DNA from: Procambarus clarkii
Taxonomy: Eukaryota > Arthropoda > Malacostraca > Decapoda > Cambaridae
DNA: 64,000 nt
Direction: 5' to 3'
NCBI RefSeq assembly: GCF_040958095.1
Contig: NC_091160.1
Span: 41,983,194-42,047,193, forward strand
Of the stretch, positions 31,711 through 44,909 are shown one piece after another. Numbering within the stretch: the first letter of the stretch is position 1; each line of letters begins with the position of its first letter. Below the pieces are notes generated by a model, which saw nothing but the letters and a program-made list of their open reading frames with translations, ran no database searches and was not told the DNA's origin. The translations under genes and the position numbers were made by a program.

Positions 31711-34608
31711 TCCCACACCTGCACACCTACACACCTCTCCCACACCTGCACACCTACACACCTCTCCCACACCTGCACACCTCTCCCACACCTGCACACC
31801 TCTCCCACACCTGCACACCTCTCCCACACCTCTCCCACACCTGCACACCTCTCCCACACCTCTCCCACACCTGCACACCCTCACCTACACCTCTCCCACA
31901 CCTGCACACCCTCGCCTACACCTCTCCCACACCTGCACACCCTCGCCCACACCTCTCCCACACCTGCACACCCTCGCCCACACCTCTCCCACACCTGCAC
32001 ACCCTCGCCCACACCTCTCCCACACCTGCACACCCTCGCCCACACCTGCACACCCTCGCCCACACCTCTCCCACACCTGCACACCCTCGCCCACACCTCT
32101 CCCACACCTGCACACCCTCGCCCACACCTCTCCCACACCTGCACACCCTCGCCCACACCTCTCCCACACCTGCACACCCTCGCCCACACCTCTCCCACGC
32201 CTGCACACCCTCGCCCACACCTCTCCCACGCCTGCACACCCTCGCCCACACCTCTCCCACGCCTGCACACCCTCGCCCACACCTCTCCCACGCCTGCACA
32301 CCCTCGCCCACACCTCTCCCACGCCTGCACACCCTCGCCCACACCTCTCCCACGCCTGCACACCCTCGCCCACACCTCTCCCACGCCTGCACACCCTCGC
32401 CCACACCTCTCCCACGCCTGCACACCCTCGCCCACACCTCTCCCACGCCTGCACACCCTCGCCCACACCTCTCCCACGCCTGCACACCCTCGCCCACACC
32501 TCTCCCACGCCTGCACACCCTCGCCCACACCTCTCCCACGCCTGCACACCCTCGCCCACACCTCTCCCACGCCTGCACACCCTCGCCCACACCTCTCCCA
32601 CGCCTGCACACCCTCGCCCACACCTCTCCCACGCCTGCACACCCTCGCCCACACCTCTCCCACGCCTGCACACCCTCGCCCACACCTCTCCCACGCCTGC
32701 ACACCCTCGCCCACACCTCTCCCACGCCTGCACACCCTCGCCCACACCTCTCCCACGCCTGCACACCCTCGCCCACACCTCTCCCACGCCTGCACACCCT
32801 CGCCCACACCTCTCCCACGCCTGCACACCCTCGCCCACACCTCTCCCACGCCTGCACACCCTCGCCCACACCTCTCCCACGCCTGCACACCCTCGCCCAC
32901 ACCTCTCCCACGCCTGCACACCCTCGCCCACACCTCTCCCACGCCTGCACACCCTCGCCCACACCTCTCCCACGCCTGCACACCCTCGCCCACACCTCTC
33001 CCACGCCTGCACACCCTCGCCCACACCTCTCCCGCGCCTGCACACCCTCGCCCACACCTCTCCCGCGCCTGCACACCCTCGCCCACACCTCTCCCGCGCC
33101 TGCACACCCTCGCCCACACCTCTCCCGCGCCTGCACACCCTCGCCCACACCTCTCCCGCGCCTGCACACCCTCGCCCACACCTCTCCCGCGCCTGCACAC
33201 CCTCGCCCACACCTCTCCCGCGCCTGCACACCCTCGCCCACACCTCTCCCGCGCCTGCACACCCTCGCCCACACCTCTCCCGCGCCTGCACACCCTCGCC
33301 CACACCTCTCCCGCGCCTGCACACCCTCGCCCACACCTCTCCCGCGCCTGCACACCCTCGCCCACACCTCTCCCGCGCCTGCACACCCTCGCCCACACCT
33401 CTCCCGCGCCTGCACACCCTCGCCCACACCTCTCCCGCGCCTGCACACCCTCGCCCACACCTCTCCCGCGCCTGCACACCCTCGCCCACACCTCTCCCGC
33501 GCCTGCACACCCTCGCCCACACCTCTCCCGCGCCTGCACACCCTCGCCCACACCTCTCCCGCGCCTGCACACCCTCGCCCACACCTCTCCCGCGCCTGCA
33601 CACCCTCGCCCACACCTCTCCCGCGCCTGCACACCCTCGCCCACACCTCTCCCGCGCCTGCACACCCTCGCCCACACCTCTCCCGCGCCTGCACACCCTC
33701 GCCCACACCTCTCCCGCGCCTGCACACCCTCGCCCACACCTCTCCCGCGCCTGCACACCCTCGCCCACACCTCTCCCGCGCCTGCACACCCTCGCCCACA
33801 CCTCTCCCACGCCTGCACACCCTCGCCCACACCTCTCCCACGCCTGCACACCCTCGCCCACACCTCTCCCACGCCTGCACACCCTCGCCCACACCTCTCC
33901 CACGCCTGCACACCCTCGCCCACACCTCTCCCACGCCTGCACACCCTCGCCCACACCTCTCCCACGCCTGCACACCCTCGCCCACACCTCTCCCACGCCT
34001 GCACACCCTCGCCCACACCTCTCCCACGCCTGCACACCCTCGCCCACACCTCTCCCACGCCTGCACACCCTCGCCCACACCTCTCCCACGCCTGCACACC
34101 CTCGCCCACACCTCTCCCACGCCTGCACACCCTCGCCCACACCTCTCCCACGCCTGCACACCCTCGCCCACACCTCTCCCACGCCTGCACACCCTCGCCC
34201 ACACCTCTCCCACGCCTGCACACCCTCGCCCACACCTCTCCCACGCCTGCACACCCTCGCCCACACCTCTCCCACGCCTGCACACCCTCGCCCACACCTC
34301 TCCCACGCCTGCACACCCTCGCCCACACCTCTCCCACGCCTGCACACCCTCGCCCACACCTCTCCCACGCCTGCACACCCTCGCCCACACCTCTCCCACG
34401 CCTGCACACCCTCGCCCACACCTCTCCCACGCCTGCACACCCTCGCCCACACCTCTCCCACGCCTGCACACCCTCGCCCACACCTCTCCCACGCCTGCAC
34501 ACCCTCGCCCACACCTCTCCCACGCCTGCACACCCTCGCCCACACCTCTCCCACGCCTGCACACCCTCGCCCACACCTCTCCCACGCCTGCACACCACCT
34601 CCAGCCAC
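31711..34608. repeat. Minisatellite, 31-bp unit, about 90 copies
   Basis: Unit CACCTCTCCCACGCCTGCAC + ACCCTCGCCCA. The left edge (31,711-31,900) has shorter precursor units without the CCTCGCC part. 31 is not a multiple of three and the unit lacks stops in five frames, so frames of about 900-1,020 codons arise with a 31-residue period. These are artefacts. Variants are arranged in blocks: CCCACACC, then CCCACGCC, then CCCGCGCC (about 33,030-33,785), then CCCACGCC again. Confidence 0.96.
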
Positions 34609-34740
34609 TGACCAAGCCACCTGTCACCCTCAGTGGGCATTCACTGCGAGAAACAACCTGGCCTATATTATAAGGTCATATTACTAAACATGCACCATGT
34701 TATGAGATCCTGCGACCTTTACTGCCGAGGACAACTAGGG

Positions 34741-34975
34741 CGTGTCCCACACACCCCACCAGTGTCCCACACCACCCACCGGTGTCCCACACACACCACC
34801 ACCCACCAGTGTCCCACACCACCCACCAGTGTCCCACACCACCCACCAGTGTCCCACACACCTCACCAGTGTCCCACACCACCCACCGGTGTCCCACACA
34901 CACCACCACCCACCAGTGTCCCCCAATGTATCCCACACCACCCACCAGTGTCCCCCAATGTGTCCCCACACCACC
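34741..34975. repeat. Minisatellite, 18-27 bp unit (CCACCAGTGTCCCACACCAC)
   Basis: About eleven irregular copies of CCACCAGTGTCCCACAC with or without extra ACACCACCA, some with GGTGTCC or CCCCAATGT variants. Confidence 0.9.
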
Positions 34976-35204
34976 CCAGCTCACAATACCCACAGTATTT
35001 AGACTACACCCCTCAAGATAAGATAAGGTAAGTTAACCAACCCGGTGAGGGAAACCTGGCGACGGACCAACATTCACTGCACTTACTATCCTTGTACACC
35101 TTTGTTAACAGTGTAAAGGTCCCACGTGGTTTACCATAGGAATCGTTCACAAATATAATGACTTCAGAAATATTATATTATGATCATGCCCATTACTATG
35201 AGAG

Positions 35205-35420
35205 GGTAGGTGGGTGGTGGTGTACCTGGGGGCAGGTGGGTGGCGGGGTGGTGGTGTACCTGGGGGCAGGTGGGTGGTGTACCTGGGGGCAGGTGGGTGG
35301 CGGGGTGGTGGTGTACCTGGGGGCAGGTGGGTGGCGGGGTGGTGGTGTACCTGGGGGCAGGTGGGTGGTGTACCTGGGGGCAGGTGGGTGGCGGGGTGGT
35401 GGTGTACCTGGGGGCAGGCT
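35205..35420. repeat. Minisatellite, 22-33 bp unit (GTGTACCTGGGGGCAGGTGG)
   Basis: Seven copies of GTGTACCTGGGGGCAGGTGG followed by GTG or by GTGGCGGGGTGGTG, giving two unit lengths that alternate. Confidence 0.92.
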
Positions 35421-35562
35421 TCACGGCTGGCCGACCATGCCAACATAAATGAGAAGGTGGAGGAAGGGGCGGGTGACCGCTCCTTCCCGAGGTCGGGGAA
35501 ACCTTGGACAATTACACCCATCCCGCCTTACACCTCACTTCTCCACTCTGCCTCCATACACC

Positions 35563-35645
35563 GCCCGCACGGCGTCTAGCGGCGCCCGCACGGCGTCTAG
35601 CGGCGCCCGCACGGCGTCTAGCGGCGCCCGCACGGCGTCTCGCAG
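35563..35645. repeat. 20-bp tandem repeat (CGCCCGCACGGCGTCTAGCG) x4
   Basis: Four CpG-rich copies. The last diverges (GTCTCGCAGG). Confidence 0.93.
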
Positions 35646-35799
35646 GTGTTTCCCAGCGGCGTGTTGGAGTCCACACGTTGCGTGGCATAGCGCCCACCTT
35701 AGCGTGACGGAGACATACAGGACGTCAGTCAACCTGGGGTGTTTGCTTGTAGTGGTCCTAACCCATGTGACCCAAGCCTGCCTGCCTTCCTGCAGCTTG

Positions 35800-35978
35800 G
35801 GGGAAGGGGGGGGGGTGTGGCTGCTTGCCTCTCCCACCCTCCTCCAGAGGCATCTTGTGAATGTAGGTGGGTGTGGCTGTTTGCCTCTCCCAGCCACCAG
35901 AGGCACCTTGAACAAGTGGGTGGATGGGTGTGGCTGTTTGCCTCTCCCAGCAACCAGAGGCACCTTGTACAAGTAGGC
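35800..35978. repeat. About 60-bp degenerate tandem repeat x3
   Basis: Copies of GGTGTGGCTGTTTGCCTCTC.. CAGCCACCAGAGGCACCTTG.. with small indels, first copy most diverged. Confidence 0.85.
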
Positions 35979-36520
35979 CAGATAACTTCCCGACCGCTCC
36001 ACTCTCCTAATTGGGTGCGTCATGTCTAACTTGACCTTCATTTCCTTTATTTAACACCTCTCTATTCACTCGTCAACACCCTCAGAGACAAGCAAAAGGC
36101 TACCACAACACTGATAATACGAGTACAGCCGAGATTTACTCTCATCACAGCACTCTTGAAGTCTGCCCTCATAACACGTCTCGTTTTCTCCATATGCCTC
36201 TATCTCACGGGATACTCGTATATTTCTTCCACAAACCATTAATAATAAAACAGTTGCAAGTTGCGAGGTAAATATCGTTGTTTAAGAATATTACCTTGGC
36301 GCATAAACAAAAGTTTTAGTCCTAGGCACTGTTATATAAAACTATCTCACGTTCACATTTTTATAATGTTTACTTCTTGGACAAAAGAATAACATCAGTA
36401 AAATCCACAACAGGATTAGGATAACTTGCAGCACCACCATGACCTCTCTTGCCTTACATTCTCTCTCTCTCTCCCACACACCACACTTCCTTGTCACGAG
36501 TTGATTGTGGTACAGTTGAC
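35979..36520. other. Unassigned sequence
   Basis: No gene recognised. A (CT)n-like run lies near 36,460-36,475. Confidence 0.5.
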
Positions 36521-36735
36521 TTCGTTCTTCACTCACAATTGGCGATCCTGGGTTCGACTCCCGAGCGAGACAGAAATGGTTGGGCATGTTTCCTTTCACC
36601 CAATGACTTTTTCACCTAGTAGTAAATAGGCACCCAGGAGTTAGGCAACTGTTGTAGAGTTGCATCCTGGTCAATAGTTCACCCTTAGGTGGGGGACCTC
36701 GATACAAGCCTATATATACAGGCATCCTGTCCCCT
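36521..36735 (+). mobile_element. SINE-4 copy
   Basis: B-box GATCCTGGGTTCGACTCCCG, then GACAGAAATGGTTGGGCATG, TTTCCTTTCACCCAATG, central domain TAGTAGTAAATAGGCACCCA..GGAGTTAGGCAACTGTTG, and GTTGCATCCTGG. The 3' part reads CCTCGATACAAGCCTATATA..CAGGCATCCTGTCCCC. The A-box side is poorly preserved. Confidence 0.75.
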
Positions 36736-37029
36736 ACAAAACAAATTAATAATTATAAGGTACCATAACAATGACGTTTGTATAGCACAAATATTCCTCT
36801 TACATTTGGGTCGAGAACAAAAATGTAACTTTACTGTGACCACTGAGCTCATCCTTCAGTACTGAGAGTATGCACTGTTTAAAACTGCTATTTGGTCAAG
36901 TGTGCACAAATGGGTTGTGGACCCATAAAATGTTCCTCTTCTGTATTATTAAATTAGCCAAAATGTCATTCAAAAAAAAATTGAAGATAACTAAAAACCT
37001 AAGCTAACCTGTCCAAGCAATCCAAGGCC

Positions 37030-37165
37030 GAATATTACACGCAAATCACAATAGCGTGATGCATCAAATGAACAAATCCACAAGGGCCATGACGAGGGTT
37101 CGAACCTACGTCCGAGAGGATCCCAGACACTGCCTTAATCGACTGAGCTACAACAGGGTCAAAAT
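37030..37165 (-). mobile_element. SINE-5, tRNA-like head
   Basis: Minus strand: TAGCTCAGTCGATTAAGGCA (A box) .. CGTAGGTTCGAACCCTCGTC (B box), followed by ATGGCCCTTGTGGATTTGTT and CATTTGATGCATCACGC. The head differs from SINE-1 to SINE-4. Confidence 0.75.
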
Positions 37166-37223
37166 AATTGCTACCGGGAAATCATCCTGATTTAGCAACG
37201 GATCCTGTAGTCTCTCCGAGACA

Positions 37224-37266
37224 CAAACCAGGGGTTTACACAATTGTGTAAAACCCTGTTTGTGCC
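37224..37266. repeat. Short perfect-type hairpin
   Basis: ACAAACCAGGGGTTTACACA / ATTGTGTAAAACCCTGTTTGT forms an imperfect stem of about 18 bp centred on CAATTG, just beyond the SINE-5. Confidence 0.8.
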
Positions 37267-37405
37267 TACATGGTGGCACCTTGTTAATGTGGAGGCAAGA
37301 AGCCGAGCTTCTCAAGAGATATGTGCTTGAATGCTAATTGCCATTTCAAAAATCTACATGTGATTCTGCATTAACCCTTACACTGCTACAGCATGGGCTG
37401 TAAAT

Positions 37406-37541
37406 GGGTTATCTTGAGATGATTTCGGGGCTTTAGTGTTCCCACGGCCCGGTCCTCGACCAGGCCTCTACCCCCAAGAAGCAGCCCGTGACAGCTGACT
37501 AACACCCAGGTACCTATTTTACTGCTAGGTAACAGGGGGGT
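37406..37541 (-). mobile_element. SINE-2 3' part
   Basis: Tail TCTTGAGATGATTTCGGGGC, CCCACGGCCCGGTCCTCGAC, the CCCAAGAAGCAGCCCGTGAC junction, and the central domain GGTACCTATTTTACTGCTAG. The head is missing. Confidence 0.85.
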
Positions 37542-39974
37542 ATAAGCTGGGGCTGGGTGAAAAAATATTTGAATAATGTGAAAATTAATATTAAATGTGA
37601 AACCAATCTCCAACTTAATGGCTTCAGTGTCGTGAAAGTTTCACCCAAGTATTTTCAGAAATGGATTTTAGACAAATTAAAAAGAAAAAAAAATTGTTGA
37701 TAAGGAGAACAGCTCCTATTAACGGGAATTTAGGGATAATGCAGTAATAAGGAGATGCAAGTAATAATGCAGTAATAAGATGTCCGACGCACAAAGAAGA
37801 AGAATAGTACCGTAGTCAGACATGTCCACAAAGTGGATATGCAGCTGGTGCTTTTATAGCATTGCTGAGTAATACATAATAACACCAATAATAATGAGTA
37901 TGTTATTAAGCCCTATTTTGTTATATATCATACAAATACATTGTCCACTTGTAATATCTTACTTTCACCAATGTCCACAATTTTTCTTTTTTTTAGGGGG
38001 AGATTTTTTTTGTTTTTTCTACTTTGTTTATTATCTGATTTTGTTGTACCCGCTACATCCTGGAGAATGCATACCCGTCCCTAACTATGTGAAAATAGAT
38101 TTAAATTGGTAAAAAAATATATCGGTCATAACTGGCAGAACTTGGGACTTTGAATTTTTTTGGCTGATATTTTCACAAATTTCAAACTATTTTCATCATC
38201 TCTTTAGGTTGTTTTGATGATTAGGGACCAGATTAGGTCTTTTTCACTTATATAAAGTACAGTATACATCTTTATCCACTAAATAATTATAATTATCCCT
38301 ATACTTTTTTATTTTTTTTTTTTTTGGGGGGGGGGGATTTTTTCCTTGACTTCATTCCAACACACATTGACCTACAACTTTCACATATTCGAGTACGAAT
38401 GCCAAACAATGTTTATTAAAACATACAAGTAAATAAATTAATTAGAACTACATTGTCGATAACTTCAACATCAATTATCTCTAAAACTAGAGTTTCAACT
38501 TTGAGTCAGCTTAAAAAAATCCAGTTTCTCGCCGATTCTCACCATTTTTACATATAGTGTGCACAGCTGTCTGTTCTACAATTCTAATAGAATGGATTTT
38601 TCATAAACCCTAAACATTTGGAGTTATAAATTTTGCTGTCTGAATTTGGTGCATATTTCAAATGTCATATTGACGAATTTTTTTACAGTAAACTAAACTG
38701 AAAATCTATATTCTAAATCTATTAAAATGAAGATCATATACTATTCTGAGAGCATAACAACACTTAATGAACAACTGGTGATATTTAATGTTTTTGCAGC
38801 TGATCTGAAAATCTTAAATTTTCAATATTAAATTATATAATTATTTTTCATTTTCTTGTTTTTTAAGATATGTTGGTGATAATTTAGACGAAGTTGGAGT
38901 GTTTGCCTAGCAAATTATGCACAAAAAATTGGAAAGCGTTAGAAAAAGTTTAGGAAATTTAACTTATGGTACCATCGGGTCCTGTCGTGTATATATATAT
39001 ATGCCATGCGCAGCTTAATTAAGGGTTAATATCAGAGACCAATCCAGGTAGTCCTTCAAGTTTGCATGTTAAAGGAAGGTTTTAATGATGGAGTCTTATG
39101 GTTGAACAATCCTTCTAACTTTGAGAGTCCCAATCACTGTTCCTTATTGGTTTGCAACTATATAGTCATTCTAGTTTAGACTTCTACCTTATCTTACCTG
39201 GTTGGCAAGATTTTGCACTACTGTAAGGTTTCCATTTCAGGGCTTTCACAAAACACAGGATCAGTTGCCAGTTTCAACCATTCAATGCTCTTTTTAGGCT
39301 TATGTATATAAGTCTAAGTTTATCTATTTACATATTTACAGCACTTAAGTTCACAGGACTTTATCCCAGCAGCTTACAAGGAGCTTGGTTGGCTCTACAG
39401 CCTCTCATCACTTTGAAGGTTACTCCTCCAATAATGTACTCATTATTGCCCATTCCCAAATTCACAGAGTTCTTCAATTGGTTATTTCAAGTTTGGGAAC
39501 ATAATACCAAACACTACTTTGTTTTACTGTACAGCTTTGTTGGAGCATGTTATGCTCCGATGGGGCCAGACTTAGTGGACTTGATTTTGGAGCCATATCA
39601 TTTCACTGGGAGATGGAGCACATCATCCCAATTCTACCCATGTTCACACCTAAACATACAGACCAACCATTTTAGGACAAAGAACAGTAAAGAAACAAAT
39701 CAATATATGCTGCAAAACAACAGTCTGTCCAATTCTGGGCAGAGTTTAGTCCAGAGTGCGGTCATCATGACCCCCCTCTACTGACTATACAGGGGTAAAA
39801 TACATCAATAGTTTCTTCCCCAAGCTACTACAGGAGTAATAAAAAGTTTGGGATCTGAGACATTTGTAAGTCTTTCATAAATACAGTATGTTAATTTGTG
39901 GACTAATCTTGCTCGATGATCCTTGTTTATTCTTAACATCAACATATTTCTGTCAAATGAAAACCTAGAGCATC
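37542..39974. other. Long AT-rich stretch without recognised genes
   Basis: Poly-T and poly-G tracts near 38,308-38,345. A 160-codon open frame at 39,302-39,784 has no motif I recognise and no clear splice context. No transposon ends found. Confidence 0.5.
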
Positions 39975-40087
39975 TACCTTGAGGTTACCTTGAGGTGCTT
40001 CCGGGGCTTAGCATCCCCGTGGCCCAGTCGTCGACCAGGCCTCCTGGTTGCTGGACTGGTCAACCAGGCTGTTGGACGTGGCTGCTT
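39975..40087 (-). mobile_element. Tail fragment of a SINE-2-like or LINE-D element
   Basis: CTTGAGGTGCTTCCGGGGCT, AGCATCCCCGTGGCCCAGTC, GTCGACCAGGCCTCCTGGTT and GCTGGACTGGTCAACCAGGC. The first half is homologous to the SINE-2 tail. The second half (ACCAGG/CCTGGT inverted motifs) is not in SINE-2, so this may be the LINE that donated that tail. Confidence 0.6.
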
Positions 40088-40904
40088 TCAGCTTGACGCC
40101 AGATGAAATGAAAATCCCATTTTTGGGCATCACTTCCATAGCTCCTCTTAGTTTATGCACTGTCCATTACTAGACCACCAAGCGACGCCTTAATAGAAAA
40201 TGGGGCCCCTTTGCCTCCTTTACAGGGCAAGAAGCACCAAAAAATGGTACACAAAACAATCGACCTCATTTACAAAAAGTTTTAACAAATGTAACACTAT
40301 CAAAACAAAATGGCCAAAGGGGCATGGGGGCAAATAGACACTTGATGAGCCCATCTGCCCACCAAATTACTGAATTAATAAATGCACCAAACAAACAGCT
40401 CTCAACTAAGCCACCACTGGAGATGCTCCTTGATGACACCATAATTAACCTCAGGGAGCTACCAAGAGAAATCCCAGAAAAGTATTCAAAAAACTTAAAT
40501 TTTGTTTATTAATCATAATTTCACAATAATTCTGTATACATACTGTACTACAGTACATATGCAAAAAGACTGAGTATATAAATTACGGGGAAAAAATACA
40601 AGTTTTAGATTGGAAGCTTAAACAAATGTGTGTAGGTGACAGCGAGGTGGCCCACATACCCCTATTCCCATCACATGATTAAAACATCACTAACATCATT
40701 GAATAATTCATTAATATCTTTGTCAAGTAGGCGCCGGGGTGGAGTCGTGACAACGCAGCAGGTGACATGTTCTCTCTCTAGTCTTGTGAGTACTGAGGGT
40801 TTAAATTATTTTTTTAACATTTCTATTATCCCAGAGACTTGCAAAGGTCGGAAGGAGTACCTTTCATCTAATGACATGTTTCTGTTTTCCACATCGTCTA
40901 ACAG
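40088..40904. other. Unassigned sequence
   Basis: A 62-codon frame at 40,324-40,512 shows no recognisable motif. No repeats named. Confidence 0.5.
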
Positions 40905-41213
40905 CCAGGGATGGCAGCTACTCACTACCCAGACTCCACAAAATAGCCAGGGATGGCAGCTATACATTACCCCAGACTCCAAAAAATAGCCAGGGATGGC
41001 AGCTATACACTACCCACACTCCACAAAACAGCCAGGATGGCAGCTATACACTACCCAGACTCCACAAAACAGCCAGGATGGCAGCTATACACTACCCAGA
41101 CTCCACAAAACAGCCAGGATGGCAGATATACACTACCCAGACTCCACAAAACAGCCAGGATGGCAGCTATACACTACCCAGACTCCACAAAACAGCCAGG
41201 GATGGCAGTTACA
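40905..41213. repeat. Minisatellite, 41-42 bp unit x7
   Basis: CCAGGATGGCAGCTATACAC..TACCCAGACTCCACAAAACAG. The first copies are 42 bp (CCAGGGATGG, AAATAG), later ones 41 bp. Confidence 0.95.
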
Positions 41214-41552
41214 GCAGAAGGCTAACAGTAATAAAAGTGGATGAGGTATATATTGGGAATTTGTAGGGATTTAAAAGTTACAGGGGGAACAATCCTAACA
41301 AATGACTAAAACTAATGACCAAAGTACATACTGCAAACTTGCAGTAATTTAGAAGTTAACAGAATTAATCAACACTAAATCACGTAATTAAAACATGTGG
41401 ACATATTACAGTTACTATGTAGGCATGTATTTGCTTTTGAAATTAAGGTAATGGCTACTGTACATTAGTGCTAAGGCAAATGTAGTGAAGAGCAATTAAA
41501 ATGATACAAGATTTATATTTTTATATAGCACAGTAGTAGGCAAAATAGTATC

Positions 41553-41815
41553 TTATCTTGAGGTTATCTTGAGATGATTTCGGGGCTTAACGTCCCTGCG
41601 GCCCGGTCCTCGACCAGGCCTCCTTTTTGTTACACACCCCCAGGAAGCAGCCCGCAGCAGCTGTCTGACTCCCAGTTACCTATTTACTGCTAGGTAACAG
41701 GGGCATCAGGGTGAAAGAAACTTTTTGCCCATTTGTCTCCGCCTTCACCGGAGATCGGACCCAAAACCTCAGGTCTATGAATCCGAAGTGTTGTCCACTC
41801 AGCTGTCAGGCGCCC
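41553..41815 (-). mobile_element. SINE-2, full length
   Basis: Minus strand: head GGGCGCCTGACAGCTGAGTG ..B-box region GGTTTTGGGTCCGATCTCCG, ACAAATGGGCAAAAAGTTTC, central domain CCTAGCAGTAAATAGGTAAC, CTGCTGCGGGCTGCTTCCTG, then the tail GGCCTGGTCGAGGACCGGGC ..AAGCCCCGAAATCATCTCAA. It gives the complete order head, centre, tail. Confidence 0.88.
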
Positions 41816-42253
41816 GACATCATCTCAAACCGTAGTACAAGTTTCATGCATAAATCTGATTTAATAATGCAATTTGCATTTTTAAATTATATAAAATGGG
41901 GTACTAAGTCAATCTATGCATGACATAGCTTGAGGAAGAGTAGAGAGTGTATGAGTGGTCTATGTCAGGCGAGAGTGTAAGTGTGTTTCCTGCATCAGGC
42001 ACCAACGTTTACATTAGATCATGACACGAAGTGTAGCCTGTGTTGCCTCCTTCCACCCTCCTCAGAGAGGTTGTACGCATGAGGTGAAATTGTTTCCGTC
42101 CCTGTTGTAGAGACGAGCAGCGAGCTGGTTTGATACTTGAACTTAAGACTGTAGCTTGGTGCATTGGTTGTTTTGACTTTCAATTCTGGGCAGGTGAAAA
42201 ATGTTTCCATATTCTATATTTTGATTTCTTACATGCACTGAAAATATATGAAA

Positions 42254-42257
<4 letters not shown>
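41816..42257. other. Unassigned sequence
   Basis: No gene or named repeat recognised. Confidence 0.5.

Positions 42258-42289
<32 letters not shown>
42258..42289. repeat. (CA)n microsatellite
   Basis: About 16 CA dinucleotides. Confidence 0.95.
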
Positions 42290-43188
<899 letters not shown>

Positions 43189-43389
43189 GTACCCCAGAGA
43201 AGTCATCACTGCCTCATATTATAATGGAAGGGGACTCCCCTTCCAAACACTAACACCTCTTGTCCTCCACCTCTCCTCACCATCTTTCATACGCCAACAA
43301 GAGTCATCAATAAAGGTAAGATATAACTTGTACATACTGTAGTACAACATATTTGTAGTATTATGTATGAAATGTATTTTGTATTTTCC

Positions 43390-43535
43390 ACACTCCCATT
43401 TTTGGGAGTGTGGAACGGATTAATTCAATTTACCTTATTACTTATGGGAAAATTAATTTCGGTTTGCAAATTTTTGGTTTACGACCCGTCTCCTGGAATG
43501 GATTAAATTTGTAAAAGAAGGTACCACTGTATATA
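43390..43535. mobile_element. Possible non-autonomous DNA transposon remnant
   Basis: GGAACGGATTAATTCAATTT ..TTATGGGAAAATTAATTTCG ..GGTTTACGACCCGTCTCCTG ..GGTACCACTGTA. The CACTGTA end and AAATTTGTAAA/TTTACGAC motifs look like pogo/Tigger-type MITEs (from memory). The other end is not found. A CCACACTCCC/GGGAGTGTGG hairpin lies at its left. Confidence 0.4.
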
Positions 43536-43729
43536 TACATATACACACACACATTTTGTTTTCCTTACAATACAATACATTGCAAAAACTACTCTTCCAT
43601 TGCACTATTGAATACCTTGCATTTTACTTAAAGTTAACGCAAAGGCAAATATAGCCCACTGAAAGTACATAACCTTAGACACAAAAACACTGTAATATGC
43701 CGTGTTTGGGAACATCTCATGTCTCCTAA

Positions 43730-43825
43730 TCCATGTGTTCACCTAGTATTAAAGAGGTACTGTATCCGGAATAGGGCAACTATTGTGTGTTGCATCCTAG
43801 GGATGGTCACAAATTGACCTAAGCA
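43730..43825 (+). mobile_element. SINE-4 central fragment
   Basis: TTCACCTAGTATTAAAGAGG..TACTG.. AGGGCAACTATTGTGTGTTG CATCCTAGGGA follows the SINE-4 middle region with substitutions. Confidence 0.55.
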
Positions 43826-44909
43826 GTGTTCTCAACCTTTTAGGGAACAGTCCTACTTTTTGTAATATTCAAAAGTCCTCTAAGGGGGGTCACAACCCAC
43901 CAGTTGGGAACTAGGGAAGAATTTATAGGCCTAAAAAGATTCATCTTCCCAACAACTTGGAACCAAATGTTCTATAAAGTGTAAAGTTTTTACAGTAGAA
44001 TAAATTATGTAAATTCCTTTGCTTTTCCTAAATAAATAACAATATTATGGCATGTAAATCCTTTACAGAAGAAGTAATTACTGTATAAAAATTCCTTTGT
44101 TTCCCTAAATACAACAATATTTATCAAAATCAGAACAACCTTTAATAGAACATTAATAATATTTCACCCTCACTATACAGGTAAAGTATCTTGCACCATC
44201 CTGCAAAATAGCACACACACACACACACACACTGTGTTAATCTGATGTAAGATCAGCAAAGGTAATGTCAATTTAAATGTCAGATCAACTTCAATAACAA
44301 AGTCAGTTTACTTGCAATTCAACTTCGTAAACCTACTGTAGATTTAATCAGGTTTTGTGCTATCAACATAGTGTTATCTGCAGCAGAAATGTATTTATTC
44401 CATATAAATATGCTTATTTTTGTTCTTTTCTATAAGTGATGTTATCATTCATTGTAAGCAGTTCCCACATTGTAGACTCCATTATCAAATGTATATTAAA
44501 CTAGAATTATTAATTTACTAACTGTATATCATACCTTTTATTAACAGAGTTAGATACTGCAAATAATAATACAGTAATAATAATTCATTTTGCTGAAGGA
44601 CAGGAAGACTGTGTGAAATAAATATATATATTATACACCCGACCTCCGAAGAGCTGGACGAGGTCTTCGAACACTGATCGTTATATTGTTATATATATGT
44701 GTGTGTTCTCTGTAAACTGTAGCAATGCAATGCAATAAAATAAAACAAAATACAAAAAGAATAGGGGTGGTAGAAGAAAAGATTAAAGTGTTCAGTGAGA
44801 ATCCACAAGGTCTTCTCTGAATACTCTTTATTTTCTTCTTCGAAACTGTGAGTCCCTACACTTGCACCCGAGGTGGTACTCCTATTATATATATTATATA
44901 TATATAGCG
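43826..44909. other. Unassigned AT-rich sequence
   Basis: Contains a short (CA)n at 44,212-44,232 and AT-alternating runs near 44,620 and 44,885. No gene recognised. Confidence 0.5.

Noticed and set aside
31546-34640. Open frames of about 900-1,020 codons on both strands
   Set aside because: They follow a 31-bp repeat without stops, with a 31-residue period in several frames at once. No splice or domain evidence.
39302-39784. 160-codon open frame
   Set aside because: No recognisable motif, no splice or start support, AT-rich surroundings. Could be a chance frame.
40324-40512. 62-codon open frame
   Set aside because: Too short, no motif; nothing to link it to a neighbouring exon.
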